Positions 20,454-30,071 of a stretch of 64,000 nucleotides of DNA are shown here, piece after piece. The notes under the pieces are model-generated. The model was not told the origin of the DNA, ran no database searches, and saw nothing but the letters and a program-made list of their open reading frames with translations. Source of the stretch: Sphaerulina vaccinii (taxonomy: Eukaryota > Ascomycota > Dothideomycetes > Mycosphaerellales > Mycosphaerellaceae); NCBI GenBank assembly GCA_022570795.1, contig JAKUDP010000011.1, forward strand, positions 868,001-932,000, read 5' to 3'. A program made the translations under genes and the position numbers. Every line of letters begins with the position of its first letter. The first letter of the stretch is position 1.

Positions 20454-23039
20454 TTCCGGTGGTCTCGGAGCTGCACTCAGTCGTTGCGGCCGCGAAAATA
20501 CTGTCGTGGAATATTGTCTTATGTGCATGGCGTTCGTGAGAAGCTACTGCATTGAGTTTCTGAAGGTGCGAACCTGCATGTCGAGCTTACGTAAATCATC
20601 TTCATAGTCTGCCGTGTATCCTTCAACGTTGGCGGGATAGGACATGCGTAGCAGGAGTTGCTTTTCTTACACGTTGCGTTGACGTGGGAGCAGGTGTGCA
20701 TCAAATCGTGACCATAGCGTAGCTCTTGCCGCCTCGCATAAAGTGTCCTGAAACAAGAAACACCACCTCTTGACCATCTTCAGCCACGTCTTTTCCTGCA
20801 AGTTAAGCGCTGTGTACATGCAAGCCATGCTGTGCCAGATAGCATCCTGCTGTATCCTGTGTTTGAGGTTGAGACATCGCTGACAGAATCGTTCTTCGCT
20901 GTCCACTTGCCATATGTTTCCAAGTTACACATTTCTCGAGGCGACATCGCACACGGCAGATCAGCCATGCGAGCCGCGCGAGCTCGAGGATTACTCGAGC
21001 TTGTCTTCACAAGACTGGCGCGACGCACGTGGAAACCTCGCCCCAGCTTTGTCAGCCTCTATACCAGTGACCTGAGGATGACCACAAGCATGGGAATGGC
21101 GTACTGCCGGACTTCATCGCAATCCCTCGCCCCACGATCAGAGGTGTTCGGCATATGATTCATGCGAACGAGAATTTCGACCTTTCTGTGCGAGGATGGT
21201 ACTCCAGCAGGCGATGCCTACGGTCCCCCGCCCGGCTTACTGCGAGTTGAGGGTCCAGCAGTCGACGATTTGGACCCATCTGCTCCGGCGAGAAGCGCAG
21301 CTCAGGATGCATTCTTTTTTGTTGAGGCCAAGACCTGGCTTTCCATCTCGGAAAAATGCCACCATTGGATAGGCTCTTGGTGTAAGGGCTGTTCAACAGA
21401 GACAGCACTTCGTGAAACGCCTGCGTATCTCACGACAGTATGCGGACATTGCTGTCAATTCCCACGTGTTTCTCCATGCGCTCACCGGAACCACATGGCC
21501 AAGCTGATCTCCGACTGCAGCCACCACTGGATTCGGTCGACAGCGGTACCCAACTTATGATCAGGTACACTTGAAAGCTTTGTGTATAGCATACGGCATT
21601 GAGCGCTTGGTACCTCGTGAAACTCTTCTACCACGACGTCGGAAGTTGGCCACTCTCTCTGCTTGATGAGGTGAGGTCCGTTCAAGGATGGTCTCATAGG
21701 CAACGGCTAGAGGCTAGAGCTCGTGCGAGGGAAGAGTCCTCAGGCATCTGTTGTCTTTGATGAGAACGAGTCGTCAAGAGTTGGCAGAGAGTCCGACTTT
21801 CTTACGGCACCAAAACAGACGGCCGCATGTCAACACTCCACATGACAATTTCGGCCTGGCTCACCGACGCATGTCAAGTTCTACCGTAGCATCGCCGATG
21901 GAGTCTGGTTGCACTCAACAAGCAAAAATGCGCACAGCATGATCTGGACTACGCTGTGACGAAATGTTGACAATGCGACCCTTCGCTTCTGGTTCGAAAC
22001 TCTTCAGCAAGTGGATGTGGTTGTCGTCAGCAGCGAGCACATGATACTCGGCGCCTAGATTTTCATGTGCGGCCCAGGCATCTCATCCTTTCTTACGGGT
22101 CTCCAGCAAACCGGAAGCCACGCTCTCTTTTGCGTTGCGAGCTGGTGGGCGAGGAGCTCCCTTTTGTGCAGAAAATGTTTCACTGTGAGATGCAGGTCTG
22201 TGGCTGCAGGTCAACGTGGCTACGGGCGATCCGCACGACTAAAATCTGTGCCTTGCAGATTGCTCTCTTGATTGGACAATGCTGTAGGACTGCCCGTGCT
22301 GCCGGAACCTCCAAAAGGACACCTTGCCGATTCGAGCATCGTGAAACTCAGGAACAGGAATGAACTCTGCGGCTGAGCTGCCCGATCTAGGAGTACACGA
22401 GGATGTCTTACTTTCTTCCGCTCGATTCGAGGTTGAGGCTGCGCAGCAGCCGCCAAATTTCCAGAGAAACGAATGAGTCTCGAACTTGGCTAGAAACTGG
22501 TATTGACGATGAGTACCGAAATCTGGTCAAGATGTCGACCGGCAAATACATCACCCATCGATATGGGTCACTTGTGCAGAAAACAATTCTAGCTTCGCAT
22601 AAGGCTTAAGTGTGGAGTATATGCGGGCAAGGGGATTGGCGTTTGATTAATGACCACTAATGCACCAGGGATGCCAGTTCTCGGACACCACCCCTTTGGC
22701 TAATTGACGCGAAGGTCCGGGCCTTGAACAGGCTCTTGCGGTGACCACCGGGCGGAGCGCTGTCCCACAGACCATGCATTTGTTAAGTAGGAGTCTGCCG
22801 CATTCCACCAGGGCCTGCTTCTCCTCTCTACACACGCTTCACAGGTCTGAAGGTCACTCTTTTGCCCATCACATTCTTTACCACCACGACAGTCGTTCCC
22901 TACGATCTTTGACAGATCTACACACTCCTTGTGTCCGGAAGAAGACCTCAGCGAGCCAGTACAGATTACCCAGCCGAAATCGCAAGTCGATCACGAATCA
23001 TTACCTCGAACGGAAAAGTCTTAGATCTTCAGCGTTACG
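20454..23039. other. Long intergenic region, no gene seen
   Basis: About 2.6 kb. Several open frames of 60-132 codons occur on both strands, but none has a signal peptide, domain or consistent codon pattern. It may hold untranslated regions or decayed sequence. The last few hundred bases would carry the promoter of the RlpA-like gene. Confidence 0.35.
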
Positions 23040-23891
23040 ATGTATACCAACAGCCTTCTCGCCGTCTCCGGCGCTCTCTTCGCTGTCGCTGTAGCAGTGC
23101 CTTTCGCTGAGCCACATGGGCACCACCACAAGCACAGGCGCGACTATGTTTGGGTCTCCCAAATTGAGGTCGTTGTCGAGACCATTCCAGTCACAATGAC
23201 TGTCTGGGTTGAGCCTGGCGAGGATATTCCGGAGGCTACACCCACACCTTCGAGCTATGCGCCAGTGTACGATGTGCCAGCATCATCTGAGCCAGCTGCA
23301 ACAACTCCTGCAGCATACTCTGCGCCTGCGCCTCCAGCATACACTCCAGCAGCCAGCCCTTCATCCAGCACTTCTGTCTACGTCGCTCCGGTACCAACGA
23401 CTACCACTGTTGCTCCAGCTCCATACGTTGCGCCAACCACTTCAGCTGCATACGTTGCGCCAACCACTTCAGCTGCATACGTTGCGCCAACTACCTCAAC
23501 AACTCCTGCACCAGCTGCCACTTCTGCTTCGAGCTCTGGCAGCAGTGTCGGTGGCATGGCCGCCGCTGGCAAGATGTACTCTGGTGATTTGACCTGGTAC
23601 GATGTTGGCCTCGGCGCATGTGGCAAGACCAACGTTGCAAGCGACCCAGTAATTGCTATTCCAGAGGCCATTTTCGACGCGTACAGCACTGGTAACCCCA
23701 ACACGAACCCTCTCTGCGGCAAGACTATCTCGATCACTGGAAAGGACGGCAGCACCTACAAGGGAACTGTCGTCGATCGCTGCCCAGGCTGCACCGTCGA
23801 CGACCTTGACTTGTCTCAAGATTTCTTCAACACCGTCACCAACAACGGAGACGGTCGTGTAGGCGGCATGTCTTGGTGCTTCGACGACTAA
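23040..23891 (+). CDS. Secreted RlpA/expansin-like double-psi beta-barrel protein
   Basis: A single exon of 283 residues. It has a signal peptide (MYTNSLLAVSGALFAVAVAVPFAEP), a conserved fungal N-terminal block (RRDYVWVSQIEVVVETIPVTMTVWV), a Pro/Ala/Thr linker about 100 residues long with a YVAPTTSAA repeat, and then a C-terminal DPBB domain (SGDLTWYDVGLGACGKTN to GGMSWCFDD). The domain has the GACG, AIP, CGKTISITGKDG and VVDRCPGC landmarks. Such proteins bind or loosen cell-wall polysaccharide or act as small secreted effectors. The role here is not determinable. Confidence 0.87.
   Translation: MYTNSLLAVSGALFAVAVAVPFAEPHGHHHKHRRDYVWVSQIEVVVETIPVTMTVWVEPGEDIPEATPTPSSYAPVYDVPASSEPAATTPAAYSAPAPPAYTPAASPSSSTSVYVAPVPTTTTVAPAPYVAPTTSAAYVAPTTSAAYVAPTTSTTPAPAATSASSSGSSVGGMAAAGKMYSGDLTWYDVGLGACGKTNVASDPVIAIPEAIFDAYSTGNPNTNPLCGKTISITGKDGSTYKGTVVDRCPGCTVDDLDLSQDFFNTVTNNGDGRVGGMSWCFDD
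23422..23495 (+). repeat. 27-bp in-frame minisatellite in the RlpA-like linker
   Basis: Two perfect tandem copies plus a third nearly complete copy of a 27-bp unit encoding YVAPTTSAA. It lies in the flexible linker and is likely length-polymorphic. Confidence 0.85.
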
Positions 23892-25140
23892 GTGTATCAT
23901 GCTCAACAGCGCATGACTACCTCGCGGCATTTCTTACCTGGTGTTTGGCTTCGGAGTTGACCTCAGCGAACGCAACAACATACACATGCGCACATACGAA
24001 CACTTTGTGACAATTTACGAGATTCATGATAAAGGATACCACATTGGAAGAACAAAAAGCTCCAGCCTGAACATAGGGGAGCATAGCAGGCCTGGCGCAA
24101 ACTGCTGGCGCATTTCTTGGGATGATCATCACGATTGTACGCAGACTATTGTCATGGTCTTGTGAGATCTGTTGATATATACACTTCGTGTTCATAGACT
24201 TTTGCAAACGAGCTTTGCGCGATCACACAGCAACCTCATCACACTGCACATCACAAATCCTTCAAGCTATCCATGACAATCCGTGCAGAATCTTGGTTCG
24301 TTACTGCAAAGCATATTGCCTGTACCATGTCACACTCCTGGTCGGCACGGCTGACTGCCGAGATCGTCAAGGACCTGACTTCACCGCATCGTGAGACAGC
24401 TTCTCCACAGCAACGACAACGTCCACACCCGAAGTTGCTACGAGCTGCCGCGTGTACAGAAGCAACAAGTCTTTGGAAGCACAACCAAGAACCTAGAAGA
24501 CCTCACTTGTGAAGCTCGATAACAGTGTCTTCTACTCCTTGCGATGGTCACCTCCTTGATCTTGCCCCTCAGTCGTGCAGGGCAACGACCTCCTGCGCGA
24601 TGAAGGGAGTATTTTCTGCTTTCGACGACCTCGAGGCCCCGACTGCTCCTCACTGCCATGACATACTTTCGGTCTGACTCGCCAGCCGGCTGTTCATAGT
24701 ACACCTTGCAGACTTAAACGTCTCCTCGTGGCTAAACCTCGCGCAAGCCTGCATACTTCGCCACATTCTGCACAAACGATATGCCACTGGTCAAGAAGTA
24801 CATCTGCTACCACGACTGTGGCTGTATCACGATATATCACACCTAGGGCTGAGGATCGCTATATGTCGATGTGTAGATCTTGCTTGGCAGCACTCCTTAA
24901 GTCAACTCGCGAGATGAAGCTTAGCCGTGTTTACCGTGGGGCATACCACTGCGGACAAGATCTTCAGCATCCTATGAAGGACATCTTACTGACGGGCTTG
25001 AGCAAGATGACTGACTATACATGAGGCGAGCAGCACTAAGCTGAGGAGGTGAGTACTGGATGTTACCACTTTCCTTCAGTTGACACCATATCTATACTTC
25101 TCGCTGCGCTTTCCTGGTGCAGGACACCTTCAGAGCAAGT
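23892..25140. other. Intergenic, no gene seen
   Basis: About 1.25 kb between two same-strand genes for secreted proteins. Only short unassignable open frames are present. Confidence 0.35.
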
Positions 25141-25932
25141 ATGCGTTTCAGTCTACTCTTCTTACTGCCTCTGGCGTTAGCACAAAATGTCACAGTTCCA
25201 ACGACATGCTCTGGCAACTTCTCAGCCGGAACCAGCGAAGTTCTATATACAGTCCCATACACATACGACCAAGTCTTAAGCATTATCGGCAACTACAGCA
25301 ACATCACCTGGTATGGTGTCCCAGAGATAGCTAAGCTCAATGGCACAGACAATGCAAGTAAGTAACACATGCAATTCCATAATCTTCCAATCTCGGCTGA
25401 CACATGCTCCATAGTCGGCACAGCGCGAACATACAAGTCCTCAGGCCTGAAACTGATCGAAACGATCCTTTCGATCAACATCAAGCCTTCTCCTGGACCC
25501 TACCACGAAGTCCACAACACAGCACTTCTCACCTTACCGGATCCTACCTCAACCTCAGGACAGAACTTGTCATTCTACATCCCATACGATTACACAACCG
25601 TAGCTTCCGTCTGCAACGGTTCAGCAAGTCAACTCAACTTCACTGCGGAATTCTGCGCCACAAATGCTCCAGTCGCTGGAGCCCTTCTGGATCACATTCA
25701 CGGGACGTGGGGACCTATGATGGGCAAGATGTTGGGCGGGAACAACTATACGAGTTGTGAGGCGTTGGGCAGCAGTGCTGTTGGGCCGGCGAATGCTACT
25801 GCGGCAATTGGGAATGGCACTGAGACGAGTGGAACGGCGATGCCTAGTCAGACTATGGGAGGTGATGCGATGCGTCAGGCGAGTATGGTAGGGAGGGTGT
25901 TGGCTGTCGCTGCTGGGGTTATGATGTTGTGA
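25141..25932 (+). CDS. Secreted GPI-type protein of unknown function
   Basis: Exons 25141-25357 and 25415-25932, joined across a 57-bp intron (GTAAGT donor, CTGAC branch, TAG acceptor), give 244 residues. It has a signal peptide MRFSLLFLLPLALAQN, many N-glycosylation sequons, about four Cys residues, and a Gly/Thr/Met-rich linker ending in a hydrophobic tail (MVGRVLAVAAGVMML), consistent with a GPI signal. I recognise no catalytic residues or named domain. It is likely a cell-surface glycoprotein. Confidence 0.75.
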
Positions 25933-26027
25933 GCGGTAATATGAGATGCCTAGTTCTTGAGTTGGCAGGGAAAAGACGATTGCCTAGTATGATCGAGCAG
26001 TCTCGGAGCAAAAAGACAGGTCCAAAA

Positions 26028-26185
26028 GGCAAAACAATCGGCCTGTGACAAGGACATAGGTGAAAAGGATGACGAGTACGAAGCCTGACACAACTTCGCA
26101 GGTGAACATGTCCTTCCACTTCTGAGGTGGCACTACTATCGTAGCGACTTACTGACCATTCCGCTAGACCAAGGACGACTGTTGA
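26028..26185 (-). ncRNA. Unit C1 of the structured small-RNA family
   Basis: AACAGTCG/CGATTGTT closing helix. The A box TGGTCTAGCGG lies in D-arm-like TGGTC/GGTCA. The second hairpin is CGCTAC/GTAGTG, a full replacement keeping six pairs. Confidence 0.8.
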
Positions 26186-26256
26186 GAAACCATAAATGCT
26201 TTTCACATATGAGTGCTACCTGTGGGCTCCACTTGGCAGCAAAAGAGGTACAAGAA

Positions 26257-26414
26257 GGCAAAACAATCGCCCTGCATCGAGGAGTACAATGTCACGAAGC
26301 CGCGCTACAGGTCAAGACGGCCTGTAAGCAGACCCGATTCGATGCGTGTTGAAAAAGCACAGCATGGTGACTGCGACTTACTGATCATTCCGATAGACCA
26401 CGGACGACTGTTGA
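26257..26414 (-). ncRNA. Unit C2 of the structured small-RNA family
   Basis: AACAGTCGTCC/GGGCGATTGTT, 11 of 11 pairs. The A box TGGTCTATCGG (one mismatch) lies in TGGTC/GATCA. The second hairpin is CGCAG/CTGTG. Confidence 0.8.
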
Positions 26415-26477
26415 AAGACCAGGAATTGAACGAGTATGTGAATGTTGCTCCTATAGGTATCGAACCCAAAACATGAA

Positions 26478-26631
26478 GCAAAACAATCGCCAATCGGCAA
26501 GCCGCAGGCGAAGGTCGTGGGAATAACAACAAGTAATCTGACTTGAAATCACTCAATATGAATCTTTTTTTGGCAAGCATCAGCTACGCCGACGACTTAC
26601 TGTCTTTGCGCTAGACTTTAGACGACTGTTA
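26478..26631 (-). ncRNA. Unit C3 of the structured small-RNA family, weak A box
   Basis: AACAGTCGTC/GGCGATTGTT closing helix. The A box position reads AAGTCTAGCGC and fails at both ends. The second hairpin CGTCGGC/GCTGATG is retained. The core contains a run of seven As. This copy may be decaying or weakly expressed. Confidence 0.68.
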
Positions 26632-26711
26632 TCGAAGCAGGGATTGGATGAGCATATCAATGCTAACATTACCTCGTGAAAGCAAAGGCAAAAGAGAAGG
26701 ACTGGACATGT

Positions 26712-26856
26712 AGCAAAACAATCGCCTATCAATAATGGAAAGAACAGCCCAATTTCAAGTCAAATGGCTTGAAGTCACTCGATACGAACCCTCCTTGACA
26801 AGCATCAGCTACGCCAACGACTTATTGTTACTCCGCTAGACCACGGACGACTGTTG
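26712..26856 (-). ncRNA. Unit C4 of the structured small-RNA family
   Basis: AACAGTCGTC/GGCGATTGTT. The A box is TGGTCTAGCGG. The second hairpin is CGTTGGC/GCTGATG. Confidence 0.8.
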
Positions 26857-26931
26857 ACAACTCAGCAGTACATTTCACCTATCAAGACTACTCTTGCTCT
26901 GTATCACGGAGTAAAACGAGAGGAGACTGAA

Positions 26932-27083
26932 GCAAAACAATCGCCCACTAGCAACGATCGTGAATCATGTAAAGCCGTCTGAAGTCGGTTGGCTTCAAGT
27001 CGATCGACAGTAGACAGCCCAACCAAGCGTTGGCTATGCCAACGACTTACTGGTCTTGCCGCTAGACCACAGACGACTGTTGA
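26932..27083 (-). ncRNA. Unit C5 of the structured small-RNA family
   Basis: AACAGTCGTCT/GGGCGATTGTT pairs throughout with wobbles. The D-arm-like stem TGGTC/GACCA is fully Watson-Crick. The second hairpin CGTTGGC/GCCAACG is fully Watson-Crick, where sister copies use three wobbles. Confidence 0.83.
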
Positions 27084-27160
27084 AAGCTTAGGATCTAGAC
27101 GAGCATATGAATGCTACTCTCCTACTCCTATAGATGACAAGGAGAAAGGCCAAAGGTAAG

Positions 27161-27312
27161 GCAAAACAATCACCAATCAGCAAAGGTAGCATTGCATATA
27201 CCAACGTATATAGTCTTTTGGCTTGAAAGACGTGGATGCAGAATTGCTAAGTCAAGCATCAATCATATCGATGACTTACTGCTCAGTCCGCTAGACCATG
27301 GACGATTGTTGA
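27161..27312 (-). ncRNA. Unit C6 of the structured small-RNA family
   Basis: AACAATCGTC/GGTGATTGTT: one strand lost a G-U, the other gained one, and pairing is kept. The A box is TGGTCTAGCGG. The second hairpin is CATCGAT/ATTGATG (7 bp, new sequence). Confidence 0.8.
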
Positions 27313-27429
27313 AATTGATCGTCTTGGGAAGGTATATGATTGTCATCACGGTGTGGACAGCGCGAAGCAAAAGCACACGTCACTCCAAATCCAAAGCTCA
27401 GCCGCGTAAAGCAAAGGGCAGAAGAGGTA

Positions 27430-27585
27430 GCAAAACAATTGCCCATTGGCAAGCAAGGCCGGGAGCAGAGATGGGCAACCTACAAGTCCATTGACTTGGT
27501 AGCTGATCGTTATGCAGCTCCACGTTCAAGCATCAGCTACCCTAACGACTTATTGGTCATCCACTAGACCATTGACGACTGTTGA
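27430..27585 (-). ncRNA. Unit C7 of the structured small-RNA family
   Basis: AACAGTCGTC faces GGGCAATTGTT with one mismatch. The A box TGGTCTAGTGG lies in TGGTC/GACCA. The second hairpin is CGTTAG/CTGATG. Confidence 0.78.
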
Positions 27586-27692
27586 GATCGATTGTTTCCA
27601 GGAGATATATGATACGTGGTTCCTAGTGAGTGAGAACGAGCAAAAGTCAAGTCACTCACGCAGCTTTGAATGAGCGAATGGCAAAAGGGGAG

Positions 27693-27845
27693 GCAAAACA
27701 ATCGCCAATTGGCAAGGATCACCAAGTTCAAAGACACCACCGCAAGTCACTTGGCTTGAGGCTGTTGTAACACAACTATCAAGATCAAGCATCAGCTACG
27801 CCAACGACTTATTGCACAATCCGCTAGACCACGGACGACTGTTGA
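27693..27845 (-). ncRNA. Unit C8 of the structured small-RNA family
   Basis: AACAGTCGTC/GGCGATTGTT. The A box is TGGTCTAGCGG. The second hairpin is CGTTGGC/GCTGATG. It is the first minus-strand copy beside the divergent array junction. Confidence 0.8.
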
Positions 27846-27959
27846 AGATGGTGCTTTCGAAAGCGTATATGATGCTCACTTGCGTGTACACATCTCGTTC
27901 CCTCGTATGCTTTGAGGAGTACCAAGTGACGTCTAAATTCGAACATTGTATCGACTCTC
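27846..27959. promoter_or_regulatory. Shared head-to-head promoter between arrays C and D
   Basis: 114 bp separate the 5' ends of divergent units C8 and D1. Near C8 the minus strand reads GAGCATCATATACGC, matching the family upstream element. Both start sites would have to be served by this short interval. Confidence 0.5.
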
Positions 27960-28117
27960 CAACGAACGCCTTGGCCTAGTGGTCGAGTCAATAAGTCGTC
28001 AGCTATGCTGATGCTTAACATATATTAGGAAAACAATGAGGACCTGACCGTATGAACGGTTGCCCACCATTGTCAAGTTCCTCCTTATGTCCACGCAGCC
28101 TAAGGGCATTTGTTTTG
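27960..28117 (+). ncRNA. Unit D1 of the structured small-RNA family
   Basis: AACGAACGCCTT faces AAGGGCATTTGTT with 11 of 12 pairs. The A box TGGCCTAGTGG is perfect. The second hairpin is CGTCAGC/GCTGATG. Confidence 0.78.
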
Positions 28118-28194
28118 GCTCTGGCGAGAGTCTTGTCTTTTGGAGAAGAACAGCAAGGAGCAAGCTATATGTATATGTTAGATATTACGATTCT

Positions 28195-28344
28195 CAACGA
28201 ACGTCCTAGCCGAGTGGTCGAATCAGTAGGTCGTCAGCGTAGCTGATGCTTGAAGAACTTATTTGTGACGACAGGATAATCTCAAGAGGGATCTCCCAGT
28301 AACAAGTCATGTGAAACATGAGTCCAAGGACGTTTCTTTTTGCC
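28195..28344 (+). ncRNA. Unit D2 of the structured small-RNA family
   Basis: GAACGTCC/GGACGTTT keeps eight pairs, flanked by AA/TT. The A box TAGCCGAGTGG is perfect and identical in style to tRNA-Leu/Ser A boxes. The second hairpin is CGTCAGC/GCTGATG. Confidence 0.78.
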
Positions 28345-28425
28345 TTGCACATCAACTTCGTATATGTCTTTTGACCTTGGTAGCCAGATAGTGACATTGA
28401 TATACGCTCTCAATCTCGCTGCCTC

Positions 28426-28580
28426 CATCGAACGTCCAGTCTGGGTAGCTGAGTCAGTAAGTCGTCAGCCATGCTGATGATCGACATATATCCCAGAGAC
28501 GATCTGGCGTCTAAGGCGTCATGTAGCCTTGAGAGCCTCTCGCTTGGTATAAAGCCATAGTCGAAGGACGTTCCTTTTGT
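28426..28580 (+). ncRNA. Unit D3 of the structured small-RNA family
   Basis: GAACGTCC/GGACGTTC, eight Watson-Crick pairs; the 3' strand gained a C exactly where D2 has a U-G. The A box region TGGGTAGCTGAG is degenerate. The second hairpin is CGTCAGC/GCTGATG. Confidence 0.75.
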
Positions 28581-28663
28581 CATTCACGAGTCCTTCGCGG
28601 TATATCTTTTGGTCTAAGTTGTTGGCGATTAACCTTCATATACGCTCTCAATCTTGTCTTCTT

Positions 28664-28811
28664 GAACAAGCGCCTAAGCGATGTAGTTAAGTCAGTAAGT
28701 CGTCAGCCATGCTGGTGCTTGCCACTAACACATTCGCGAGACACCCAGGAAACAAGACCTGGAGGGTCTGATCGAGAGTAGAAGCCGATCAGTTGGTCGT
28801 TTGCTTTTGCC
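28664..28811 (+). ncRNA. Unit D4 of the structured small-RNA family
   Basis: AACAAGCGCC faces GGTCGTTTGC with about eight of ten pairs. The A box region is degenerate. The second hairpin CGTCAGC/GCTGGTG keeps all seven pairs. Confidence 0.68.
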
Positions 28812-28892
28812 TGTTGTGAGCACTTCATTGATCTTTTCTTGCTGAGGACACCGCATGTAGACGTATATGTATAGCCCAGGTCCTGCCTTTCC

Positions 28893-29044
28893 TAACGAGC
28901 GTGCTAGGCTTAGTGGCCGAGTCAGTAAGTCGTCGCTTATGCTGATGTCTGATCCCGATCGTGTTGACCGAGCCAGCGAAGCAAATACTCTGCTGAAGAT
29001 GCGATGCTTCACCAGTGCTACACAGTCGAAGCCGTTCATTTTGC
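28893..29044 (+). ncRNA. Unit D5 of the structured small-RNA family
   Basis: GAGCG/CGTTC plus AA/TT closing pairs, weaker than in siblings. The A box region is TAGGCTTAGTGG. The second hairpin is CGTC..GATG with a bulge. It ends about 115 bp from the 3' end of the J-protein gene. Confidence 0.65.
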
Positions 29045-29159
29045 CGTTTGTGAGAAGGCAGCGGTCTGCCTTTTGGTAGTCATGTGTTTGTCGTGTGGTA
29101 TCTGTATTCGTATTGGGTGTCGTCCCTCTATCCTCTATCCCGCCAACACCTGCTGTCAG

Positions 29160-30071
29160 CTAAGTATCTGCCGCGCTCGCTTCTGTTGTCGCTGATGTCT
29201 TCTTCTTTCCAGATCCCGCATTCGTCGACGACGCTGCCGGCTTCCCACTGCCCGCCAACATCCCCGTGACCGCCGCAATCCCCCCAAGCACACCACCAAT
29301 AACAAAGAAATTAAACAACGTACTCCCACCCCCAACATCATCAAAACTCGCCCCCTGCTTCCTCCTAATCCTCGCCCTTATGCGATTCCTCTCATTCCTC
29401 TCCCTCTGAATCTGTTCCTGAGTCTTATAATGCCCCTGAGCATCAAAATGCGGCACATCATCTCCCAACCCACTCGCAAAACCTCCAGGACCCATACCCG
29501 GTCCCTGAGGTCCAGCAGCCGAACGTCCTTGAGCTTCATGTGTATGTGAAGCTCGCTCGGAAGCTTCTTGTCGCTTTGCGCCTTGGTCGCCCCAGCCTCC
29601 ACTTCTGTAGAAAGAGGGTGGAGGGCCTTTGAATTGTGTACGTCGACGACTTAGACCTGAGGGGGAGCGGCCGCCGGGGCCTGCTGATGAGGCCATGTGG
29701 GAGGAGTGGGAGCCATGTGCGTAGCTTGGTCCTCCTCCGCCGCTGCTGCTACTTGGTTGGGAAGGGAAGAAGTCTCGATCATAGCGCTGTTTCTTCTCAG
29801 GCGAGCCGAGAGTCGCGTAGGCTTCGCTGATTTTGACAAAGCGTTGCGAGGCGTCGGGATCGTTGGGGTGCAGATCGGGATGGTTGGCTTTGGAGAGGCT
29901 GTAGAAGGATTTCTTGATGTCCTTTGGTGTTGCGTTTGTAGGCACTTTCAATGTCTCGTAGTGGTTAGAGAGTTCAGCCTGCAGGTATGGAGAGGCGTGG
30001 AAGTGTCGAGTCCATGTAGACGAGGGAGGAAGAGGAAGAGTCGGCCTCACCGCGCATGATCGAACAATCAT
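29160..30071 (-). CDS. Mitochondrial DnaJ-domain protein with C-terminal membrane segment
   Basis: 303 residues from the ATG at 30071; the open frame upstream starts only with TTG. The Arg-rich N-terminus (MIVRSCAVRPTLPLPPSSTWTRHFH) looks like a mitochondrial targeting sequence. The J domain follows at about residues 33-98 with the HPD loop (SKANHPDLHPND), needed to stimulate Hsp70 ATPase. A Gly/Ser-rich middle leads to a hydrophobic helix (LFNFFVIGGVLGGIAAVTGMLAG) and a Lys/Ser/Thr tail. It is probably an inner-membrane-anchored Hsp70 cochaperone. Confidence 0.85.
   Translation of the reverse strand: MIVRSCAVRPTLPLPPSSTWTRHFHASPYLQAELSNHYETLKVPTNATPKDIKKSFYSLSKANHPDLHPNDPDASQRFVKISEAYATLGSPEKKQRYDRDFFPSQPSSSSGGGGPSYAHGSHSSHMASSAGPGGRSPSGLSRRRTQFKGPPPSFYRSGGWGDQGAKRQEASERASHTHEAQGRSAAGPQGPGMGPGGFASGLGDDVPHFDAQGHYKTQEQIQRERNERNRIRARIRRKQGASFDDVGGGSTLFNFFVIGGVLGGIAAVTGMLAGSGKPAASSTNAGSGKKKTSATTEASAADT

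Larger units (their letters stand above)
26028..27845 (-). repeat. Array C: eight tandem units of the structured small-RNA family
   Basis: Eight head-to-tail minus-strand copies with starts 217-273 bp apart. An upstream element of the form AGCATTCATATGCTCGT precedes most copies by 25-40 bp. The array begins about 95 bp after the GPI-type gene and ends head to head with array D. Confidence 0.9.
27960..29044 (+). repeat. Array D: five tandem units of the structured small-RNA family
   Basis: Five plus-strand copies at 229-238 bp spacing. They form a subfamily: the 5' strand is of the AACGAACGTCC type, the second hairpin is CGTCAGC/GCTGATG, and the 3' block is GGACGTTTNNTTTTG rather than GGCGATTGTTTTG. 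TATATG or CATATACGC motifs precede D2-D5. Confidence 0.85.

Noticed and set aside
26028..29044. SINE or other retroelement cluster
   Set aside because: No poly-A or simple-repeat tails, no target-site duplications that I can see, regular head-to-tail spacing, and strong preservation of pairing in diverged copies.
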